Positions 55,027 to 63,676 of a DNA stretch of 64,000 nt are shown here, in pieces. The notes beneath the pieces were generated by a model. That model worked only from the letters and a program-made list of their open reading frames with translations. It did not search any database and was not told the origin of the DNA. Each line of letters opens with the position of its first letter. Positions within the stretch are counted from its first letter, which is position 1. Source of the DNA: Dyadobacter sp. CY356 (GTDB taxonomy: Bacteria > Bacteroidota > Bacteroidia > Cytophagales > Spirosomataceae). The stretch spans positions 1,116,001 through 1,180,000 of the forward strand of contig NZ_JAJTSZ010000002.1 in assembly GCF_021440195.1 (NCBI RefSeq). Direction: 5' to 3'. The translations under genes and the position numbers were made by a program.

Positions 55027-58000
55027 TTAGAATTTAACATTTATACCAAAGTTGTAACTTCTGGTTACCGGATAAGTGAGTCCGGCACCAAACAAACCTT
55101 CGATTTTTTCAGGGTCAAATGGTTTTACGAAAGGATCTGCCCAGGTGAAAATGTTATGAGCATTTCCATACAAACGGACTTCCTCGATACCGATTTTTTT
55201 TAGCCATCCCTGCTTGAAAGTATAGCCCAGCTGCGCACTTTTAAATCTCAAATAAGAAGCATCTTTCCGCCAGGCAGAACTTTCCGCATACATGGCACCC
55301 ACATTATAGTTGAATCGTGAAGCTGGCCACTTGCCGGGTGTCCACTGGTTATCGTCGGACAAATGCCATCTGTCATAAAAGTATTCAGGCGTATTTCCAC
55401 GGAATGCGAATACTTCTGCATAAACCTCACGAAAACGGACGCTGTATTTTCCTGATCCCTGAAATAAGGCGATGAAGTCAAAACCTTTGTAAGAAGCGTT
55501 CAGAGTAAGCCCGTAATACATTTTTGGATCTCCGCCGAAGAATAATGGCATCGCATCATTTCCGTCTATCACCCCGTCTCCATTGACATCTTTATATTTG
55601 AAATCACCTGGCAGCTCGCGCGTGTTGCCCAGATCTCCATTCTGGATCGGCGCATAAATGACTTCATCTTTATTCTGAAACTGACCTTCCAGCTGATAAG
55701 CCCAAACCACATCATTCCAGCGGTTTGCGCCTCCATTGCGCCATTTGTCCATACTGCTCAAAAAATCTCCTCTTTCAATATAACGGTTCATCGTCCGGGC
55801 AAAATTGAAATTTCCGGTAATGCCATATTTGAAATCGCGGATCTGTCCGCTATATCCTGCCGTGAATTCAATACCTTTCACACGGTCGCTGTTCAGGTTT
55901 TCGTCAGGCAGGGTTCCGCCAAAAGTGTTGGGCAATGACACATTTCTTCTGGCCAGCAATCCTTTGCGATCTCTTTGGTAAACATCCACGGTCAGGTCAA
56001 TTTTATTATCCCAAAGCCCGATATCAATACCCACATCCTGGATTTTCGATTTAAACCAGGTAAGCTTTTCATTGACAATGGCCGGAGAAGCTGCTCCGGT
56101 GGTATAGTTTCCGTTGTTGAATTCATAACCGCCGCCACCGCTGAGCGAAAATCCGGGAACATATTGAAACGGTGCACCCGCATCAGCACCCACCAAACCA
56201 TACGAACCTCTTAATTTTAGTGTCGAGACGAATGGAATTTTCTTCATGAATGACTCTTCCGTAATCCGCCAACCGGCTGAAACTACCGGGAATAATCCCC
56301 ATCTTCTATCCGGGTGGTAGCGGTAAGAACCATCGTAACGGGCCGCCACTTCAAGTAAATATTTTTCTTTGAAATCATAATTAAGACGCCCCACATACGA
56401 CTGGCTTGCATATTCGCTTTCGTTTCCGCTCGTGGTCTGGTTATTCAAACCAGCCTGATCGATCTGGTCGTTTGTAAAAAACGCGTATTCTCTTCCCAGC
56501 CCGGCCGATCTGTTTTTGGATTCCTGCTGCTCGTATACCAGCGTTGCGCCAAGATTATGGTTTTTTGCAATAACCCTGTTGTAAAACAATTGTCCCTGAA
56601 AAGTAACCCGGTTGTTATCCGAAAAATTATTACCGATCCGTGAAGGATTACGCTGCTGATGCGCGGTATACTTATCTGTCGCAGCGTCATAGGTGTAGAG
56701 ATTATAGCTTTTTGAAACCGATTTTGCCCGGTAATTATTGCTGTCATATGCAACAAGACCTTTTACTCTCAATCCGGTTACAAAAGGTACGGTGTAGGTC
56801 AAAGCAAAGGTTGACTGGAAAAACTTGTTGGCTTCCTCATTATAACCTGTCAAAGCACCATCAGCCAACGCAACCGGATTATAACCGCCGCTCAACAGCG
56901 CAGGATATTTCGGATTATCATTAGCGTACGGTCTTTCCGTTGGTAAGGCAATACGCGTCCCTTTGTAAATATTAAAAAAGTTGTCGCCAGGCTGATTTCT
57001 TTTGTCATAAAGCCCGGACAGGATCAAATCCGCTTTCAGGTTTTTGGTCAGGTCAATACCGACATTGGTACGGAAAGTATATTTTTTATAACCCATGTCA
57101 TTGCTTTTCAAAAGCCCGTTTTCGTTCTGATAACCGAAACTGGTGAAATAAGTCGCGGCGCCTTCACCACCGGATGCGGAAATGAAATGCTGTGTTTGTG
57201 AAGCTGATTTGTTTAAAACCTGCTTATACCAATCGGTGCTTTGATACCCTGGCGCACCGGTCCTGAATTTCTCGACCTCCTCGGAAGTATAAACCGGATT
57301 CTCCCCCAGATTTCTGGCAGCGTCATTACGCATCTGCGCCCATTGATACGCATTGGTCATAGCGGGAACATCGGTAGGGCTTTGCCGTCCGTAAACAGCG
57401 TTGTAGCTAAATTTGGGTTTACCTTTCGCTCCTTTTTTTGTCGTCACAATCACAACACCATTACCTGCCCGGATACCAAATATTGCAGCGGAAGCATCTT
57501 TTAATACCGATATGCTTTCAATATCATCCGGATTTATTTTTTGAAATTCATAACCGCCATCACGCGCAACACCGTCTACCACATAAAGCGGTTCGCCAAA
57601 CCCGCGGATGTTAATACTTGTGCTGAATGAACCCGGCTCGCCCGAGTTCTGGCGGATTTGCACACCAGCTATTTTACCCTGAAGACTCTGCGCCAAACTG
57701 GTATGGGTGGTGGTTTTGATCGCATCTGAAACAATATTGGAAATTGCGCCAGTCAGGGTTTGCTTGCGCTGGGTTCCATACCCGACAACGACAACTTCCT
57801 GAAGCTCGTCTGTGCTTGGTTCCAGTTTGATCTTGAAAGAGGTTTTGTTTCCAACCTCAATTTCCTGTCTCTTATAACCAAGAAAACTCATAACCAGCGT
57901 TGCGCCTGATCTGGGAATACTAAGCGAAAACTTTCCATTTGCATCCGTTGTAGTACCCTGTATAGATCCTTTCAGTACCACACTTGCGCCAGGTACGGGC

Positions 58001-58170
58001 TGGTTTTTCTCATCATCGATTTCACCGGATACTAAAATTTCGCCGCTTCCGGCAGATTGATTTTGTGCGAAGACCTGAGGAGAAAGCTGCATAGCAAATG
58101 CCATCATGACCAGCTGTAACACTTTCATCCAGGCCTTTATTCTTTTTTTTAATAAAGGTTGATTTTCCAT
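55027..58170 (-). CDS. susC: SusC/RagA family TonB-linked outer-membrane transporter
   Basis: A 1047-residue TonB-dependent transporter for oligosaccharides. Order: signal peptide (cleavage after VFAQ, residue 36), a carboxypeptidase-D-like regulatory domain (about 43-120), a TonB-box/plug region beginning EVVVVGYGTQRKQTLTGAIS with ISVLKDASAAIFG and NGVVIVTTKKG, and a 22-strand barrel ending RSYNFGINVKF. No N-terminal secretin/TonB short (STN) domain is present, so regulation via an anti-sigma partner is not expected. It opens the susC-susD-DUF3823-glycosidase operon. Confidence 0.96.
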   Translation of the reverse strand: MENQPLLKKRIKAWMKVLQLVMMAFAMQLSPQVFAQNQSAGSGEILVSGEIDDEKNQPVPGASVVLKGSIQGTTTDANGKFSLSIPRSGATLVMSFLGYKRQEIEVGNKTSFKIKLEPSTDELQEVVVVGYGTQRKQTLTGAISNIVSDAIKTTTHTSLAQSLQGKIAGVQIRQNSGEPGSFSTSINIRGFGEPLYVVDGVARDGGYEFQKINPDDIESISVLKDASAAIFGIRAGNGVVIVTTKKGAKGKPKFSYNAVYGRQSPTDVPAMTNAYQWAQMRNDAARNLGENPVYTSEEVEKFRTGAPGYQSTDWYKQVLNKSASQTQHFISASGGEGAATYFTSFGYQNENGLLKSNDMGYKKYTFRTNVGIDLTKNLKADLILSGLYDKRNQPGDNFFNIYKGTRIALPTERPYANDNPKYPALLSGGYNPVALADGALTGYNEEANKFFQSTFALTYTVPFVTGLRVKGLVAYDSNNYRAKSVSKSYNLYTYDAATDKYTAHQQRNPSRIGNNFSDNNRVTFQGQLFYNRVIAKNHNLGATLVYEQQESKNRSAGLGREYAFFTNDQIDQAGLNNQTTSGNESEYASQSYVGRLNYDFKEKYLLEVAARYDGSYRYHPDRRWGLFPVVSAGWRITEESFMKKIPFVSTLKLRGSYGLVGADAGAPFQYVPGFSLSGGGGYEFNNGNYTTGAASPAIVNEKLTWFKSKIQDVGIDIGLWDNKIDLTVDVYQRDRKGLLARRNVSLPNTFGGTLPDENLNSDRVKGIEFTAGYSGQIRDFKYGITGNFNFARTMNRYIERGDFLSSMDKWRNGGANRWNDVVWAYQLEGQFQNKDEVIYAPIQNGDLGNTRELPGDFKYKDVNGDGVIDGNDAMPLFFGGDPKMYYGLTLNASYKGFDFIALFQGSGKYSVRFREVYAEVFAFRGNTPEYFYDRWHLSDDNQWTPGKWPASRFNYNVGAMYAESSAWRKDASYLRFKSAQLGYTFKQGWLKKIGIEEVRLYGNAHNIFTWADPFVKPFDPEKIEGLFGAGLTYPVTRSYNFGINVKF

Positions 58171-58576
58171 AAAAATTAATTGGTGAGTAGTTATTCTTAA
58201 TTCAAAGTCGGCGTTTTGGTCAAATAATTTTTGTCATAGGCATTTGGGTTTTGGATACGGGTTTTTAGGCAGTCCGGCAAGTGGCAGTTTTACCTGCTCC
58301 CTCAGGATTGTCAGATTGAAATTGTTTGGGTAAGAGATCTATTCGGCCGAACGATTAGGCCAAAGAAAGGGCGGAGCTATTAAGAAATAGTTAATAAATG
58401 ATTAATAAGTGCACTGAATCAATATAATTTTTCATTATACGAATAGTTTTTTTTAAAACTGAGCTATTGACTTGGCTTAGTCGCTGCGTGTAAGGCGGAA
58501 TAGAAAGATGATTAGAATTGCGTTTGAAGAGAGAATATTTTTGTCTGACGAAGCTTTGTTTGTATATATTTAAAAA
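58171..58576. other. Region upstream of susC
   Basis: About 400 bases without a gene, upstream of susC and downstream of the T9SS-protein gene. A 10-base palindrome TTCGGCCGAA lies at 58342-58351. No exact TAnnTTTG was found on the minus strand; a regulator-dependent promoter is likely. Confidence 0.4.
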
Positions 58577-59344
58577 TTACGGTACAACCACAAATGAACT
58601 TACCCCCAAATCCTGTTTGCTCTGAACTTTTATAGTATATTTTCCCGGTGATAAATTTGGCAGACGAAGATTTAAGTATTGCTGGTCTGCTGATGCCACC
58701 TGACTGCCATTGTGATAAACAACTTTGCCTGACAGATCATAAATGGTTATTTCCAGCTGCTCAGGGGCCTTCATGCCATTGACTTTGAACAATATCGTCT
58801 TGACTTGACCCGGATTTGGAAATGCTGCGATGCTAAAAGGCACCATTGTTCCCTTTACTGCCACAATGGAACTGTATTCGAAGGTACCGTCCAAATCAAC
58901 CTGTTTAAGGCGATAATAGGTATATTCTGAATTATCGTTCGGATCAATTGTTTGATATTTAACTGTGGACTTTGAAGATGCTGCTCCTTTAATCTTACCA
59001 ACTACCTGAAAACCAGCAATTGGATTAACTGTTCTCTCGATCTGGAAATAATCATTGTTCACTTCTTCACTCGTCTGCCATAGAAGCATGACGTGGGTGT
59101 CATCAATACGCTCAACCGAGAAGCTCAGCAAAGTTACCGGCAGAGGCTTTTGTACGCAGGGCACAATCATTGAGCAAGGGTCGGTACTTAACAATGGTGT
59201 CTTTAATGTATTAATAGCAAAGAAACCGGCTGTTGTTCTTTCTACCAGATTCTCCGCAGTTTGTTGCGCGCGGGACTTAGGAAGAGATTGTCCACTGGCT
59301 ACTCCGGCGAGTAAAAATAAAGCCAGACAAATTTTGAAGCTCAT
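58577..59344 (-). CDS. T9SS-sorted protein with FN3-like domain
   Basis: A 255-residue exported protein: signal peptide (MSFKICLALFLLAG, cleavage after ASG), a low-complexity stretch, an FN3-like domain (about 70-165, PVTLLSFSVERIDDTHVMLLW, YYRLKQVDLDG), and a type IX sorting domain that starts AFPNPG (about 175-255). No catalytic domain is seen, so it looks like a surface adhesin or cap. It starts 29 bases after the stop of the Hcp-like gene, suggesting co-transcription. ATG 59344 is chosen over a longer frame. Confidence 0.85.
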   Translation of the reverse strand: MSFKICLALFLLAGVASGQSLPKSRAQQTAENLVERTTAGFFAINTLKTPLLSTDPCSMIVPCVQKPLPVTLLSFSVERIDDTHVMLLWQTSEEVNNDYFQIERTVNPIAGFQVVGKIKGAASSKSTVKYQTIDPNDNSEYTYYRLKQVDLDGTFEYSSIVAVKGTMVPFSIAAFPNPGQVKTILFKVNGMKAPEQLEITIYDLSGKVVYHNGSQVASADQQYLNLRLPNLSPGKYTIKVQSKQDLGVSSFVVVP

Positions 59345-59373
59345 ATTTGATTTGGATTTAAGTATTAAACAAA

Positions 59374-59943
59374 TCAAAAAGTCGCAGTCATCGAAGAAAT
59401 ATCCAGTTCAAACGGATTTGGGTTTGCAACAAACGCACCTGTTTTGGAGTCGATTGAATAAGTGGTAATTCTTATCGCTTTGTATACAAAACTTACACTT
59501 TCAGCAACAGTTCCACAGTCCCCGGGGCATGCTTCTGCACTGGCATTAGCGATTTTGGTTACAAAAACGTTTTTGAGCTCAATCTTATGCGCCACGCGTT
59601 CAACCTGCCCAACTTTGTTTGTAGTGATAATTTCAATAAGTGGTATTGATTTACCTGCCGCAATGTTTCTCATTAATTCGTTCGATAATATGTCTACACT
59701 TTTGGTGATAACGATAGCATCGAAATTTGCCTTTCCAACCGCAGCACCAGCGCCCTTAATTACAGAAACTTCCGCGTCAGCACCTAACTGCACCCCGGTA
59801 AGCTCAACATAATTTTCATAATTAGTAAACAAGCTGCCTTTCAATGTAAGATCACCCGCCTTTAGAAATATGTGCTGGGCATATACAGTATTATTTTGAA
59901 GAAAAAGAAATGAGAAAAAAACGAAAACGGAAAATTTTTTCAT
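59374..59943 (-). CDS. Exported Hcp-fold (T6SS tube-like) protein
   Basis: A 189-residue protein with a Sec signal peptide (MKKFSVFVFFSFLFL, cleavage after VYA, residue 22) and a mature part that follows the Hcp/TssD pattern: a small first strand set, then FDAIVITKSVDILSNELMRNIAAGK, IPLIEIITT, HKIELKNVFVTKI and AESVSFVYKAIRITTYS. In the type VI system Hcp hexamers form the inner tube and have no signal peptide. No tss, vgrG or clpV gene is near. The call of the Hcp fold is fairly firm; a T6SS role is unlikely, and an exported ring or fibre is one possibility. It is followed 29 bases later by the T9SS-sorted gene. Confidence 0.78.
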   Translation of the reverse strand: MKKFSVFVFFSFLFLQNNTVYAQHIFLKAGDLTLKGSLFTNYENYVELTGVQLGADAEVSVIKGAGAAVGKANFDAIVITKSVDILSNELMRNIAAGKSIPLIEIITTNKVGQVERVAHKIELKNVFVTKIANASAEACPGDCGTVAESVSFVYKAIRITTYSIDSKTGAFVANPNPFELDISSMTATF

Positions 59944-60225
59944 GAAAAAGCCAGGTTGAAAGTTAAAATGTAATATTTGATTTACCGTAAAAAACCCTGG
60001 ATCGATAACCAATATTGTTATCCCATGTCTCTCATTCAAAATTAAATATAATCGTTGTAACCTGGATGTAATCAGATAGTTATTAGGCCAATACTGAGTT
60101 AACGGTAAAAAAGGAAGTTCATACAACGATTCAACACCCCTACACAAGTGCAATAAATGTGATGCAGTCATCCGCCCGGAGCTGGAAAAAGATTTAAATC
60201 TCATCGGTATTCCTGTAGAGAAGTT

Positions 60226-61140
60226 TTAATTGAAGCTGGCTCGAAATTCCAGTGGTGATAAATTGGTCTTTAATTTAAACAACTTACTAAATGATTGCGG
60301 ATGCTCGAAACCTAACTGAAAGGCAATTTCACCGACGGTTAGATCACTTATGGTCAAAATTTCCTTTGCTTTTTCGATCAGCCTGATATGTATGTGTTGT
60401 TGCGTATTATGCCCGGTCAGCGTCCGGAGCATATCGCCTAAATATTTTGGTGATATATTTAATTGTCCGGCAAGAAACTGTACCGAGGGTAAGCCATTCA
60501 TTAAGGCCGTTTTGTCATTGAAGTAGTCATCAAGTATTTTATCCAGCTTTTCCAGCAAAGCATTATTCAGTGGTTTGCGGGTAATGAATTGTCGCTTGTA
60601 AAAGCGGTGACTGTAATTCAATAACAGTTCAATCTGCGATATAAGCACATCCTGACTGATATCATCAATCGCCGTTTCAAGTTCGTCACCAATGTTTTTA
60701 GCAATTGTTGTGATTATGACTTGCTCTTTTGCCGACAGATGCAGCGACTCATTGACCGAGTAAGAGAAAAACCCATAACTTTTTATTTTCGTATCCAAGG
60801 TATAATTCCGCAAGAAATCGGGATGAATCAGCAGGGTGAAACCTGAACGGGAGTCTCCTGTTTGTATACCGGTCAAAGGCTGGCCCGGTGAAGTAAAAAA
60901 CATACCGCCCTCCTCGAAATCATAAACGGTTTGTCCATATTTCATCCGACAGCCTGCCGATTCGTTATAAGTAATATTGTAGAAATCCATCACAAAAGGA
61001 TGTGCCAGCATCTCAGAAGTTATTTCTACTTTATTGTAGTCGAGCATGCTGATCAGCGGATGCAATGGTTTGGGTAAACCAAAAATGCGCTGCATTTCTG
61101 TAATTGAATGAAAGACCTGTAATTTATTTCTCTGTTCCAT
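60226..61140 (-). CDS. AraC family transcriptional regulator (module 3)
   Basis: A 304-residue regulator, close paralogue of the one at 38614 (shared FGLPKPLHP, YGQ-DFEEGG, and RFYKRQFITRK segments). The C-terminal AraC domain covers about 205-304 with VGEIAFQLGFEHPQSFSKLF. It lies downstream of an SDR gene with a hairpin between, as in module 1. ATG 61140 is chosen over 61185, which would start inside the hairpin region. Likely regulates the SDR gene. Confidence 0.92.
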   Translation of the reverse strand: MEQRNKLQVFHSITEMQRIFGLPKPLHPLISMLDYNKVEITSEMLAHPFVMDFYNITYNESAGCRMKYGQTVYDFEEGGMFFTSPGQPLTGIQTGDSRSGFTLLIHPDFLRNYTLDTKIKSYGFFSYSVNESLHLSAKEQVIITTIAKNIGDELETAIDDISQDVLISQIELLLNYSHRFYKRQFITRKPLNNALLEKLDKILDDYFNDKTALMNGLPSVQFLAGQLNISPKYLGDMLRTLTGHNTQQHIHIRLIEKAKEILTISDLTVGEIAFQLGFEHPQSFSKLFKLKTNLSPLEFRASFN

Positions 61141-61150
61141 AATTAAATCC

Positions 61151-61184
61151 TGCCGGTAAATATCATCAAAGATATCTACCGGCA
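61151..61184 (-). terminator. Hairpin between SDR and AraC genes (module 3)
   Basis: A 14-base stem with one mismatch (61151-61164, 61171-61184) and a 6-base loop, between the SDR stop and AraC start. On the minus strand only a weak T-run follows, so it is an attenuator or mRNA-processing hairpin rather than a full terminator. Confidence 0.6.
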
Positions 61185-61191
61185 AAGTAAT

Positions 61192-62001
61192 TTAAATTTG
61201 CTGATTGGCACTAAGCATTTGTTTAATTCCTGCTCTGAAAGCCTCGTCGCCATTTGCCAGCCGCTGGCTGTAAAGGTTTATGGCATCTTCGCCGCATACA
61301 TAACGCAAAGTGTCGCTACCATCCGTAGCAGCACCATAAACTACTTCTGCGATCTGCTCTGCCGTAGTAACATTTTCACCGTGCGCAATAAGTGCCATAA
61401 ATTTATCCATCAAACTTTGGTAGGCCGGATGGGAAACGATTACTGACCGGTCTCCGATCTCAGTTGCAACCAAACCTGGTTCTATGGTTTTAATACCTAT
61501 TCCGATTTCATTCAATTCGTAAGATAAGCTTTCGCTCCAACCTTCCAAAGCCCATTTGCTTGCATCATACATGGAACTTACAGGAAATCCCATTAAGCCG
61601 GCAGAAGATCCGGTGGTAATGAAAAGCCCGGAACCTTTCTCCCTGAAATAGGGAATAAATGCCTGGGTCACCCTAACTACACCAAAGAAATTTGTCTCCA
61701 TCTGCCTGACCACCTGCTCATCCGATATCGCTTCCAGTATACCCAGCAAAGCATAACCTGCATTATTAAAAACGACATCAATGGGGCCTAACATCAGTGC
61801 TTTCTGCGTCGTTTCTTTAATCTGTTCCAGGTTTGTTACATCCAGCGGCAGTACAGTTACGTTGTCTAAAAGATTCAGTTCTTTCTCATTTTCCGGCCTG
61901 CGCATCGTTGCAATTACATGCCAGCCTTTCTGTGCGAAAAGTTTTGCGGTAGCCTTGCCAATTCCTGCCGAAGCTCCCGTGATGAATATTGTCTTTGTCA
62001 T
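61192..62001 (-). CDS. SDR family oxidoreductase (module 3 with AraC)
   Basis: A 269-residue classical SDR with TGASAGIG (8-15), NNAG near 81, the catalytic Ser in ITTGSSAG and Tyr/Lys in YDASKWALEG. The overall layout is like the SDR at 14431 (NFFGVVRVTQA/NFFGLLWVTQA, METNFFG in both), so these two are paralogues. An AraC gene follows on the same strand. Substrate unknown. Confidence 0.92.
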   Translation of the reverse strand: MTKTIFITGASAGIGKATAKLFAQKGWHVIATMRRPENEKELNLLDNVTVLPLDVTNLEQIKETTQKALMLGPIDVVFNNAGYALLGILEAISDEQVVRQMETNFFGVVRVTQAFIPYFREKGSGLFITTGSSAGLMGFPVSSMYDASKWALEGWSESLSYELNEIGIGIKTIEPGLVATEIGDRSVIVSHPAYQSLMDKFMALIAHGENVTTAEQIAEVVYGAATDGSDTLRYVCGEDAINLYSQRLANGDEAFRAGIKQMLSANQQI

Positions 62002-62025
62002 TTCCTTCTTTTAAATAATTGAATA

Positions 62026-62033
62026 CAAAGCTA
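62026..62033 (-). promoter_or_regulatory. Candidate -7 box for the module 3 SDR gene
   Basis: Minus-strand TAGCTTTG matches TAnnTTTG, 25 bases before the SDR start codon, identical to the -7 box at 25154-25161. Confidence 0.45.
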
Positions 62034-62164
62034 ATATCACGGTATATGGAATCTGTGGCGAAATCGGAGAACCCTGGAGCCAAAATGATAAGTAAGGTTT
62101 AACATTTGGCTCTTTTATCGGTGCAATGTCATTCTAGACATGCTAATGGAACAATCTAAAAAAA

Positions 62165-63475
62165 TTATTTCGGAGGATGCTGCCTCATAAGCCCGGTTAG
62201 GCGATAATAATTTTCAAGCTGTTTGCTCATTACCGATTCACCACTTCCCACCTGAATACCTTTTGGGTTCTGGTCGGCGCCATAGCCGCCTAATGCCATA
62301 GATCGGATGTCTCCAATGTAACCCGGCCATCCCCCACCCGTCCATGAATAACCGAACAAAAAACCGTTTGCGCCGGCAAGTTTCATCTTCTCTTTCCAGT
62401 CCATTTGAAATTGTACGAAAAATTCGCCGGGACAAATGGCTATCGAAATGTCGTTGTTAATTACCAGGTTGGAAAACTGGATGTTGAATTTTAGACTTTT
62501 GTCATAACGCCCGGTGAATTGCAGAGAATCTGTTATGAATTTCATATCCGTGCGGTCCGGACCTGGTGCTGTTTTCTTTACCAGTTTAATGGTTTCCCAG
62601 GCTAACAGCTCGCCTGTTCTTTCCATAGGCTCATAATTGGTTTGTATTTTATCGTCGGGGCCCGAACGCCTAGGACTTATCAGCAACGACTCCATGTTAC
62701 CCGAAGCGCCCTGGATGAAAAGACAATTAACATCTTTGCCCAGGGTTTCTTCAACCTTCCGGGCTGCTATGCCTGGAAAATCTGCTGAAACCGCATAATT
62801 AAAACAAACGATATCAGCGTGCATGGCATAATTCATTAAAACTGCCCGGGTATCCCCTTTGTCATTCATTATTTTTATAACGCCCAGCTCGGTATCAACC
62901 GGACCAAAGGGAATTCTTTCCGGATTTTCAGATTTATAATGCTCGTCCTCAAACCAGGACTCACGGGCATGGCCATCCTCACGCACGATTAACCTGTTAA
63001 AGTTTAACTGGGGAAATATACTTTTACCAGCAGAAATCCTGGCTTTAAATTTGTTTTTTACCGCCATTCCAATCACTTTAATGATTTGATCTTCATAAAA
63101 TTTTTGAAACGGACTGTTTTCTGCGAAAAAGATTTTATTATCGACCAGCGGTCCGGAATGATTATGTGATGAAGAAAGGATAACCTGAGAAATTCCATAT
63201 TTTACAAAGCTTTCCTTTTTTATCCTGGAACTTGTAAAAATAACAAGATCAACCGCTACAAAAGCTATATTGAGACGGTCCACTTCCAGCACCAGGCTAC
63301 GGGCATATACCGAATCATGAATTGGCTCACTGGTTTTGGGGGTTATATTAATTTTGGCTGTTCCGGCCAGCAATATGCCCGTATCTGAATGTGCAGGTAT
63401 GACTATGAAATGGCAAAGCAAAAGCGCTGCAATGATGCGCCAGGAAGGTGCTGGCAACAGATAAAAGTTTTTCAT
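62165..63475 (-). CDS. Neutral/alkaline ceramidase-like exported protein
   Basis: A 436-residue exported protein related to the N-terminal catalytic domain of neutral/alkaline non-lysosomal ceramidases, which split ceramide to sphingosine and fatty acid. Signal peptide at 1-30 (cleavage after AHS region). The zinc-site motif SSSHNHSGP and the further NYAMHADIV and IQGASGNMES segments match the family. It lacks the C-terminal Ig-like domain of full ceramidases (about 650 residues), and many short Bacteroidota relatives have unknown substrates. ATG 63475 is chosen over 63526. It is a single gene. Confidence 0.82.
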   Translation of the reverse strand: MKNFYLLPAPSWRIIAALLLCHFIVIPAHSDTGILLAGTAKINITPKTSEPIHDSVYARSLVLEVDRLNIAFVAVDLVIFTSSRIKKESFVKYGISQVILSSSHNHSGPLVDNKIFFAENSPFQKFYEDQIIKVIGMAVKNKFKARISAGKSIFPQLNFNRLIVREDGHARESWFEDEHYKSENPERIPFGPVDTELGVIKIMNDKGDTRAVLMNYAMHADIVCFNYAVSADFPGIAARKVEETLGKDVNCLFIQGASGNMESLLISPRRSGPDDKIQTNYEPMERTGELLAWETIKLVKKTAPGPDRTDMKFITDSLQFTGRYDKSLKFNIQFSNLVINNDISIAICPGEFFVQFQMDWKEKMKLAGANGFLFGYSWTGGGWPGYIGDIRSMALGGYGADQNPKGIQVGSGESVMSKQLENYYRLTGLMRQHPPK

Positions 63476-63676
63476 GATGCGGTTAATGAATTTAATAATT
63501 AACAAGATTATGGCGATAAGCGACAAAGAAAGAGCCTGGCCTATAACAAAAGGTTAATTTTAAATTAATTACCACGGCAAATGAAAATCAGTAAGGATTA
63601 CATTAATAGCGGTTGGCATCACTTTTTGACCTACCCGGGAATTACACCCGAAAATTTAAGTAGTATAAGGAAAAAT

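Noticed and set aside
58577..59943. A T6SS locus
   Set aside because: Only an Hcp-like protein is present, and with a signal peptide; no sheath, baseplate, ClpV or VgrG genes were found.
59374..60204. Longer version of the Hcp-like gene starting at 60204
   Set aside because: The extra 87 residues have no domain; the ATG at 59943 begins with a clean signal peptide followed by the Hcp pattern.
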